Shown here piece after piece: positions 1-4,202 of a stretch of 5,020 bases of DNA; within the stretch, counting starts at the first letter, position 1, and each line of letters opens with the position of its first letter. The translations under genes and the position numbers were made by a program. The notes beneath the pieces are model-generated. The model was not told where the DNA came from. It saw nothing but the letters and a program-made list of their open reading frames with translations, and did not search any database. The stretch is from Chloroflexota bacterium (GTDB lineage Bacteria > Chloroflexota > Anaerolineae > UBA7937 > JACPPX01). The stretch covers positions 1-5,020 of the forward strand of contig JACPPX010000034.1 of NCBI GenBank assembly GCA_016190785.1. The letters are read 5' to 3'.

Positions 1-1258
1 GCCTTTGACCACCGCCTCTCCGCTCCCCTCCCCGACCCCGATCTCGTTAGCAACACCCATCCCGCTGGACTCCATCCGCATTGGGTTGGAACTCGTCGCC
101 GAAGGGTTTACCGCACCCGTAGCCTTGGTCGAGCCCCTCGATGGCAGCAGCCGACTTTTCATCGTCGACCAGATCGGGGTGATCTGGGTCCTTCATCCCG
201 AGGGTGTGCTTTTATCCGAGCCTTTCTTGGACATCGGTCATCTCTTGGTTCCTTTGCAAGCCGCATACGATGAGCGCGGCCTCCTCGGCCTGGCCTTTCA
301 TCCCCAGTTTGCCCAGAACGGACGCTTCTTCATCTATTACTCCGCACCTTTGCGAGCAGCTGGTCCCCCTGATTGGGATCACACCAATATTGTCTCCGAG
401 TTACTGGTCTCGGCAGATAATCCCAACCTTGCCGACCCTCAGAGCCAAAGGATAATTCTGGAAATCGATCACCAACGGGATACCCATAATGCTGGCCAGC
501 TGGCCTTCGGGCCCGATGGCTACCTCTATATCGGCGACGGTGACGGAGGCGGGCGGGGAGATCCCGGCGATGATGCCCAAAATCCTGAAAATCTCTTAGG
601 CAAAGTCCTGCGCATTGACGTCGACCAAGGGAATCCCTATGCTATCCCTCCCGATAATCCTTTTGTCGGCCGAGAAGGAGCCGATGAAATCTTTGCCTAT
701 GGTCTCCGCAACCCCTGGCGTTTCTCCTTCGACCCCACTACTGACCGACTCTTCGTCGCTGATGTCGGACAGCGGATTTTCGAGGAGGTCAACATAGTGA
801 CCAACGGCGGAAACTATGGCTGGGATATTAAAGAAGGAACCTCCTGCTTCAATGAGCAAAATATAAGTGAACCCCTACCTTCCTGCCCGAATGTAGGGGC
901 CTCCGGTGAGCCATTGATCGATCCCATTATCGAATACAATCACCGGCAAGGACAAGCAATCATCGGCGGCTATGTCTATCGGGGCAATGCCCTGCCCTCC
1001 CTGTACGGCCTCTACATCTTCGGGGACTGGGGGCTAGAACAGGGCAAGATTTTCGTCGCCGCACCTCCCCCCTCTGCAGAGGGGATGTGGTCTTTCCAGG
1101 AACTGCAAATCGCAGAGGGTTCCCCTTGGAATCTAGAAGGTCTCCATATCCTGAGTTTCGGCCAGGATAATTTCGGGGAACTCTATGTCTTGACCACCGC
1201 GCCGCTGGGACCTACCGGCAACACCGGCCGGGTTTTCCGCATCATCTCTCCGGAATAG
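1..1258 (+). CDS. PQQ-dependent glucose/sorbosone dehydrogenase-like secreted protein, 5' end outside window
   Basis: A quinoprotein sugar dehydrogenase of the soluble GDH / YliI (Asd) / HHIP-like beta-propeller family. Known members oxidise aldoses in the periplasm or outside the cell with PQQ and Ca2+; the substrate here cannot be read. The frame is open to the left edge, so the TTG at 5 is probably not the true start and a signal peptide or lipobox likely lies upstream. Counting from that TTG: residues 1-21 are a Ser/Thr/Pro-rich linker typical after an export signal; ERGLLGLAFHP (90-100); DTHNAG (159-164) with the likely catalytic His161; GPDGYLYIGDGDGGG (169-183); GLRNPWRFSFDP (233-244) with the PQQ-contacting Arg235-Asn236 pair; NGGNYGWD (267-274); IIGGYVYRG (319-327). 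Cys281 and Cys294 could form a disulfide. All core motifs are present and the C-terminus is intact. The next gene follows after 70 bp with no terminator between them, so cotranscription is possible. Family confidence is high; substrate is unknown. Confidence 0.9.
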   Translation, partial: PLTTASPLPSPTPISLATPIPLDSIRIGLELVAEGFTAPVALVEPLDGSSRLFIVDQIGVIWVLHPEGVLLSEPFLDIGHLLVPLQAAYDERGLLGLAFHPQFAQNGRFFIYYSAPLRAAGPPDWDHTNIVSELLVSADNPNLADPQSQRIILEIDHQRDTHNAGQLAFGPDGYLYIGDGDGGGRGDPGDDAQNPENLLGKVLRIDVDQGNPYAIPPDNPFVGREGADEIFAYGLRNPWRFSFDPTTDRLFVADVGQRIFEEVNIVTNGGNYGWDIKEGTSCFNEQNISEPLPSCPNVGASGEPLIDPIIEYNHRQGQAIIGGYVYRGNALPSLYGLYIFGDWGLEQGKIFVAAPPPSAEGMWSFQELQIAEGSPWNLEGLHILSFGQDNFGELYVLTTAPLGPTGNTGRVFRIISPE

Positions 1259-1328
1259 CTCGACAGGTTGGGCATCCGCTATCTGGAAATGTCCCCAGTC
1301 TGCAAATCGTCACAAAGGAGACTAAACA

Positions 1329-2327
1329 ATGCGTGTTCTGGTGATCGGGGGCACCCGCTTCTTCGGAAAGCGAATTGCGCACCAGCTTTTGCAAGCCGGC
1401 CACGAGGTGAGCATTTTTACCAGAGGTAATAATCGCCCCGCATTCTGGTCTGAGGTCGAGCCCATTTTGGGGGACCGCGAAGATCGTAATGGATTTCGAG
1501 GCAAACTCTCTAGCCTGCACTTTGACGTAGTGATCGACAACATTGCCTACACTGCTGAAGATGTGCAATCAGCCATCTCCACCTTTGCCCAGAACATTGG
1601 TCACTATCTCCTCTGCTCCAGCGGCGCGGTTTATCATCAGCACCGTGATTGGCGGAACTGGCACCCTTTTTACGAGCCGGAGGCCGACTTGGATCATAAA
1701 GGGACAAGTGCCTATGCCTGGGGCAAGAGGCAGGCCGAGAAAGCCCTGTGGTCCATCCCTGAAGCCGAGCGCCCTTTCCCTTTCACCGTACTCCGTCCCA
1801 CCGTGGTCCAAGGACCCGATGATCCTTCAGAACGGAGCTGGTTCTGGATCCAGCGGGTGGCCGATGGCCAGGAGATGCTCGTCCCCCAGACCTATCCCAG
1901 CACTATCCTCCGCCACGCCTTTGCCGATGACGTGGCCCAGGCTTTCATCAATGCCACTGCCAATCCCGTCGCTTTCTACCACGCCTATAACCTGGCGGGG
2001 GAAGAGATCCATACCCTGGAAGAATATATATGGAGCATTGCCGAGATCTTAGGCAAAGAGCCGAGGCTGGTCACCGCACCCCACGAGCAGATTCAAAAAC
2101 TGCCCGGCCTAGCAGACTACAACCCTCCTTTTGCTGGTGATAGATTGATCCTCGATATCGCCCAGGCCAAAAGGGACTTGGGTTACCAGCCCACCCCCTT
2201 TCCGCAGTGGCTGGAGCAAACCGTGACTTGGTTCACAAATTCTTATAGCGGCCCGGACTCCGAAGGCTACGACCGCCGCGCCCAAGAAGTCGCCGCCGCC
2301 CGCCACCTTCGCACTTTGTCATCCTGA
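1329..2327 (+). CDS. NAD(P)-dependent epimerase/dehydratase-like SDR protein
   Basis: A 332-residue extended/atypical short-chain dehydrogenase. The ATG at 1329 is well supported by AAAGGAG at 1314-1320, 8 nt upstream. The N-terminal Rossmann motif is VIGGTRFFG (5-13). Arg10 replaces the middle glycine of the classical GxxGxxG, as in the atypical SDRs related to CSP41-type RNA-binding proteins and epimerase-like proteins. Other motifs: HEVSIFTRGN (25-34), where the Arg after the second strand may favour NADP; DVVIDNIAY (66-74); active-site strand LLCSSGAVY (94-102) with Ser98/Ser99; YAWGK (129-133), the YxxxK motif with Tyr129 and Lys133; LRPTVVQGP (155-163); and HAFADDVAQAF (196-206), the usual late SDR motif. 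Length is normal. The catalytic triad is intact, so it should be an active oxidoreductase or epimerase, probably on a nucleotide sugar or similar substrate; the reaction cannot be named. The final codons and TGA stop lie inside a GTCATCCTGA repeat copy (2318-2327). Confidence 0.88.
   Translation: MRVLVIGGTRFFGKRIAHQLLQAGHEVSIFTRGNNRPAFWSEVEPILGDREDRNGFRGKLSSLHFDVVIDNIAYTAEDVQSAISTFAQNIGHYLLCSSGAVYHQHRDWRNWHPFYEPEADLDHKGTSAYAWGKRQAEKALWSIPEAERPFPFTVLRPTVVQGPDDPSERSWFWIQRVADGQEMLVPQTYPSTILRHAFADDVAQAFINATANPVAFYHAYNLAGEEIHTLEEYIWSIAEILGKEPRLVTAPHEQIQKLPGLADYNPPFAGDRLILDIAQAKRDLGYQPTPFPQWLEQTVTWFTNSYSGPDSEGYDRRAQEVAAARHLRTLSS
2318..2327 (+). repeat. GTCATCCTGA repeat end, copy 1, overlapping the SDR stop codon
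   Basis: The ten bases GTCATCCTGA are identical to the heads at 2346-2355 and 2494-2503. They encode the last two serines and the TGA stop of the SDR gene. The closing AGGATCT half seen in the other two copies is not found directly after this one, so it is an incomplete copy. Confidence 0.7.
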
Positions 2328-2345
2328 ATTCCAACTATCGAGGTT

Positions 2346-2380
2346 GTCATCCTGAGCGCCGAAGGCGCGAAGGATCTCAC
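2346..2380 (+). repeat. GTCATCCTGA...AGGATCT hairpin element, copy 2
   Basis: The stem is ATCCT (2349-2353) with AGGAT (2371-2375), then a symmetrical GA/GA internal mismatch (2354-2355 and 2369-2370), then GCGCC (2356-2360) with GGCGC (2364-2368) closed by a GAA loop. The ends match copy 3 while the inner stem differs. This resembles a small dispersed intergenic palindrome seen widely in environmental bacterial genomes. It carries no coding capacity. Confidence 0.75.
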
Positions 2381-2412
2381 TAGGTCGGCTCAGCCCTGAT
2401 TTTCCAGTTTTT

Positions 2413-2436
2413 GTAGCGTCGGGCTTCAGCCCGACG
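2413..2436 (+). repeat. GTAG-headed hairpin 1
   Basis: GTAG (2413-2416) is followed by a perfect 9-bp stem, CGTCGGGCT (2417-2425) with AGCCCGACG (2428-2436), around a 2-base loop (in practice about 4 unpaired bases). No T-run follows, so it is not a standard terminator. It shares its head and layout with the hairpins at 2461, 3978 and 4024. Confidence 0.75.
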
Positions 2437-2460
2437 AATTGACTACTCATAGTTCGGGTT

Positions 2461-2486
2461 GTAGGGGAGGCCCTTGTGGCCTCCTG
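2461..2486 (+). repeat. GTAGGGG-headed hairpin 2
   Basis: GTAGGGG (2461-2467) leads into the stem GGAGGCC (2466-2472) with GGCCTCC (2478-2484), loop CTTGT, closed by TG. The same GTAGGGG head and TG tail frame a different stem at 4024-4050. No T-run follows. Confidence 0.7.
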
Positions 2487-2493
2487 CAGATCT

Positions 2494-2533
2494 GTCATCC
2501 TGAGTCCCGACCAAGGTCGGGACTCAGGATCTC
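2494..2533 (+). repeat. GTCATCCTGA...AGGATCT hairpin element, copy 3, with perfect 16-bp stem
   Basis: Bases 2497-2512 (ATCCTGAGTCCCGACC) pair without any mismatch with 2515-2530 around the two bases AA. The ends match copy 2 (GTCATCCTGA and AGGATCTC), but the inner stem is different and fully paired. As RNA or extruded DNA it would be very stable. No T-run follows on the plus strand. Confidence 0.8.
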
Positions 2534-2557
2534 TAGTTAACCTTGCAATCCGGCTTA

Positions 2558-2620
2558 GCGACCCTCCGTTTATCAGAGGGGAGTTAGGTGTCGCCACCTG
2601 ACTCTCTTGGCGACCCTCCG
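2558..2620 (+). repeat. 11-bp direct repeat GCGACCCTCCG flanking two small hairpins
   Basis: GCGACCCTCCG occurs at 2558-2568 and again at 2610-2620, 52 bp apart. Between them lie a 10-bp stem (2581-2590 with 2595-2604, one G-T pair, loop TCGC) and a 5-bp stem, CCCTC (2562-2566) with GAGGG (2576-2580). The right copy overlaps the proposed -35 box of the DedA promoter, so the pair could be a regulator site or just a repeat remnant. Confidence 0.5.
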
Positions 2621-2636
2621 ACCCCGATGTTATAAT
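2607..2636 (+). promoter_or_regulatory. Sigma70-type promoter for the DedA-LemA unit
   Basis: A perfect TATAAT -10 box is at 2631-2636. TTGGCG at 2607-2612 matches four of six bases of the -35 consensus with an 18-bp spacer. Transcription would start near 2643, leaving a leader of about 23 nt before the ATG at 2666. It is the only good promoter seen in the window. Confidence 0.6.
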
Positions 2637-2665
2637 CCTGTCACTTTCCGAGAGCGGGACAACTT

Positions 2666-3322
2666 ATGGAAGCCATCGAAGCCCAGATCATCGCCTTCTT
2701 GCAGAGCCTGATGCAGAGCCTCGGCTGGGCCGGGGTAGTATTCGCCATGGCCATCGAAAGCGCCAACATTCCCCTCCCCAGCGAAGTCACTATGCCCCTC
2801 GCCGGCTGGATGCTGGTCCAGGCCGCCGGGCTCCCTGTAACCTATACCCTCTGGGCCGGATTCTTCGGGGCCGTGGGCAATACCCTCGGCTCCCTCCTCA
2901 ACTATGCCCTCGGCGCCTGGGGCGGCCGACCATTTCTTCAGAAATATGGCAAATATTTCTTGATCTCCTCCCACGACATCGCAATGGGTGATGCCTGGTT
3001 TCAGAAGTATGGCGAGGCCACCGCTTTCTTCTCCCGTCTCCTCCCTGTGGTCCGCACCTTCATCTCCCTACCAGCAGGCATCGCTCGCATGAACCTCACC
3101 AAGTTCACGATTCTGACCTTTGCCGGCTCCTTTCTCTGGTCCTGGGCCTTGGCGGTTGCCGGATATTACCTCGGCGAGAACTGGGAAGAAGTGCGGGCAG
3201 TGATGCGCCCCTTCGACATCCCCATCCTCATCGTTCTCTTCATTCTCTTTGCCTGGTTTATCTGGCGCCATGTCCGCCGCAATCATAAAGAACCGGTGGC
3301 GGTGAGCAAGCAATTAGAGTAA
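2666..3322 (+). CDS. DedA-family (SNARE-associated/VTT domain) integral membrane protein
   Basis: A 218-residue polytopic inner-membrane protein. Some DedA members are known to return undecaprenyl phosphate or other lipids across the membrane and to affect envelope integrity and antimicrobial resistance; which lipid this one handles is not visible. The family signatures are clear: ESANIPLPSE (31-40) with both acidic residues and the two prolines of the first re-entrant loop, and FFSRLLPVVRTFISLPAGIARM (121-142) with the conserved Arg124, Pro127 and Arg130 of the second. Hydrophobic segments cover about 10-30, 43-82, 145-168 and 184-200, and the C-terminus is basic (RHVRRNHK, 201-208), consistent with a cytoplasmic tail. 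Length is typical. The start has only a weak ribosome site, but the short leader from the TATAAT promoter fits it. It is followed by lemA after 10 bp, so the two are probably cotranscribed. Confidence 0.93.
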   Translation: MEAIEAQIIAFLQSLMQSLGWAGVVFAMAIESANIPLPSEVTMPLAGWMLVQAAGLPVTYTLWAGFFGAVGNTLGSLLNYALGAWGGRPFLQKYGKYFLISSHDIAMGDAWFQKYGEATAFFSRLLPVVRTFISLPAGIARMNLTKFTILTFAGSFLWSWALAVAGYYLGENWEEVRAVMRPFDIPILIVLFILFAWFIWRHVRRNHKEPVAVSKQLE

Positions 3323-3332
3323 AGGAGCAATC

Positions 3333-3926
3333 ATGAATGGCATAGGTGCGACTGTCTTAATAGGCATCCTAGTGATCCTCGCCTTACTTCTTTGCGCCGC
3401 CGTCGTCTATCCCTGGTCCTTCTACAACCAGGTAGTTACCCTGGACACCCAAGTGGATGAGGCTTGGGCTAATATCCAAGTGGAGTTACAGCGGCGAATG
3501 GATCTGGTCCCCAACCTGGTGGCTACCGTGCAGCAAGCCGGAGTGCACGAACAGGAGATTTTCGACCGCTTGGCCGATGCCCGGGAGCGACTGGCCGGAG
3601 CCATCCAAAGCGAGGCCCCTACCGATGAGCAGGCCGCCGCCGCCAATGAGTTCGAAGCGGCCCTCAGCCGGTTATTGCTCCTGGCCGAGGATAACCCCGA
3701 ACTCCGCGCCTTCCAATCATTCCTGGACCTCCAGCAACAACTTCAACAAATCGAGCAGAATGTGGCCGCCTCCCGCATTCTCTACAACGACCGCGTCCAG
3801 GAGTACAACCGGGCGATCAGCCTCTTCCCCGGCAATATCCTAGCCGGCATCTTCGGCTTCGAGTCCCATGTCTATTTCCAAGCCGCCCCCGGCGCTGAAG
3901 AAGTCCCCACCGTGGAATTTGAATAG
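3333..3926 (+). CDS. lemA: LemA-family membrane-anchored protein
   Basis: A 197-residue LemA family protein. The family has an N-terminal membrane anchor and an extracytoplasmic or cytosolic helical bundle; its biochemical role is still unclear. The start at 3333 is fixed by AAAGGAG (3321-3327), which overlaps the DedA stop codon. One hydrophobic helix spans about 6-26. YNQVVTLDTQVDEAWANIQVELQRR follows (31-55), then MDLVPNLVATV (56-66), the family's hallmark segment. Helical stretches with Glu/Gln-rich heptads run to about 145, then YNDRVQEYNRAISLFPGNILAGIFGF (151-176), the second hallmark, and a tail VPTVEFE (191-197). All family motifs are present and length is normal. Cys21 lies in the anchor, but the preceding residues (LLL) do not make a lipobox. 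Cotranscription with DedA is likely; LemA genes are more often next to an HtpX-like protease or a TPM-domain protein, neither of which is seen here. Confidence 0.95.
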   Translation: MNGIGATVLIGILVILALLLCAAVVYPWSFYNQVVTLDTQVDEAWANIQVELQRRMDLVPNLVATVQQAGVHEQEIFDRLADARERLAGAIQSEAPTDEQAAAANEFEAALSRLLLLAEDNPELRAFQSFLDLQQQLQQIEQNVAASRILYNDRVQEYNRAISLFPGNILAGIFGFESHVYFQAAPGAEEVPTVEFE

Positions 3927-3940
3927 GATGCGACTACATT

Positions 3941-3973
3941 GAAGAAGAGGTCTCTACTGTAGAGTTCGAGTAT
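3941..3973 (+). pseudogene. Possible remnant of a second LemA C-terminal tail
   Basis: Read from 3941, the codons give EEEVSTVEFEY, nearly the same as the LemA tail EEVPTVEFE ending at 3923. Over the eight aligned codons (3900-3923 against 3947-3970) seven third positions differ, yet only one residue changes (Pro to Ser, which also has the single first-position change). The offset is 47 nt, so the copy is in another frame from lemA. TAG in lemA aligns with TAT here. This pattern fits the last codons of a diverged lemA paralogue left after a deletion rather than a recent duplication. The stretch is short, so chance cannot be fully excluded. Confidence 0.45.
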
Positions 3974-3977
3974 TTGG

Positions 3978-4011
3978 GTAGGTCGGGTTTCCATACCCGA
4001 CCTACTTTTTT
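3978..4011 (+). terminator. Intrinsic terminator of the DedA-LemA unit (GTAG-headed hairpin 3)
   Basis: A perfect 11-bp stem, GTAGGTCGGGT (3978-3988) with ACCCGACCTAC (3995-4005), loop TTCCAT, is followed at once by six T (4006-4011). It lies 51 bp after the lemA stop. This is a textbook Rho-independent terminator and is also a member of the GTAG hairpin group. Confidence 0.88.
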
Positions 4012-4028
4012 CCCTGGAAAAAAGTAGG
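4001..4028. repeat. Perfect 13-bp inverted repeat linking the two terminators
   Basis: Bases 4001-4013 (CCTACTTTTTTCC) pair perfectly with 4016-4028 around CT. The left arm reuses the 3' arm and T-run of the first terminator, and the right arm reaches the first base of the second terminator stem. As RNA it cannot form at the same time as the full first hairpin. Confidence 0.65.
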
Positions 4029-4057
4029 GGCGGGACCAGTGCCCGCCCTGTTTTTTT
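4018..4057. terminator. Bidirectional intrinsic terminator (GTAGGGG-headed hairpin 4)
   Basis: The stem is GGGCGGG (4028-4034) with CCCGCCC (4042-4048), loop ACCAGTG. On the plus strand TG and seven T follow (4051-4057), making a backup terminator for lemA. On the minus strand the same stem is followed by CTAC and then six T (complement of 4018-4023), so it also ends the leftward transcript of tryptophanase and the miniprotein, 35 bp after the miniprotein stop. Confidence 0.8.
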
Positions 4058-4082
4058 GGTTCTCCCCTCCTCGAGGGAGATC

Positions 4083-4202
4083 TCAAAATTTATCTTGCCG
4101 TTTCTCCCACCTCCGCCGCAAAGTCCACACCCACAAATAAACCACCAACTCGATACCCACCAATCCGGCGAGAAAGGCAATGGCTGCCAAAATCCAAGCC
4201 AT
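4083..4202 (-). CDS. 39-residue single-pass membrane miniprotein coupled to tryptophanase
   Basis: A small reading frame not recognised as a known family. It starts at ATG 4202-4200, whose A is the last base of the tryptophanase stop (TGATG), and ends with TGA at 4085-4083. Residues 3-28 are hydrophobic (begins MAWILAAIAFLAGLVGIELV, then VYLWVWTL). A strongly basic tail follows, RRRWEKRQDKF (29-39). By the positive-inside rule the tail should be cytoplasmic, giving one membrane helix with the N-terminus outside. No clear Shine-Dalgarno precedes it, so translation would depend on termination-reinitiation from tryptophanase. It fills most of the space before the shared terminator. Function is unknown; it might anchor, escort or regulate the enzyme or an indole/tryptophan transporter, but nothing in the sequence proves this. 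A chance frame is possible, though overlap, composition and placement all argue for a real gene. Confidence 0.6.
   Translation of the reverse strand: MAWILAAIAFLAGLVGIELVVYLWVWTLRRRWEKRQDKF

Larger units (their letters stand above)
2328..2665. other. 338-bp intergenic region packed with hairpin repeats
   Basis: No convincing gene is present on either strand. The region holds, in order: one incomplete and two complete copies of a GTCATCCTGA-headed element, two GTAG-headed hairpins, a hairpin flanked by an 11-bp direct repeat, and a promoter for the downstream gene. None of the hairpins before the promoter is followed by a T-run, so there is no clear intrinsic terminator for the SDR gene. The stems themselves may slow or stop transcription. 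Confidence 0.8.

Noticed and set aside
5..7. TTG as the true start of the PQQ-dependent dehydrogenase
   Set aside because: The frame is open to the window edge, no ribosome site can be seen, and the first residues look like the linker after an export signal, so the start is most likely upstream.
1259..1328. Promoter or terminator in the 70-bp gap before the SDR gene
   Set aside because: Only the ribosome site at 1314-1320 is convincing; no stem with T-run and no acceptable -35/-10 pair was seen.
2318..2533. Repeats in the gap as a CRISPR array
   Set aside because: Spacing is irregular, the repeated unit is only about 10 bp plus palindromic arms, the cores are inverted repeats rather than unique spacers, and no cas gene is present.
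2319..2597. Minus-strand 92-codon reading frame across the intergenic region
   Set aside because: It runs through all the hairpin repeats, has no recognisable domain or ribosome site, and is low-complexity in composition; the repeats explain the open frame.
3387..3395. Lipobox around Cys21 of LemA
   Set aside because: The residues before the Cys are LLL, with no small residue at -1, and the segment continues as a hydrophobic helix as in ordinary LemA anchors.
3872..4180. Minus-strand 102-codon reading frame overlapping the miniprotein
   Set aside because: It runs through both terminators and into the end of lemA, is full of Trp/Gly/Cys/Arg runs, and is out of frame with the better-supported coupled miniprotein.
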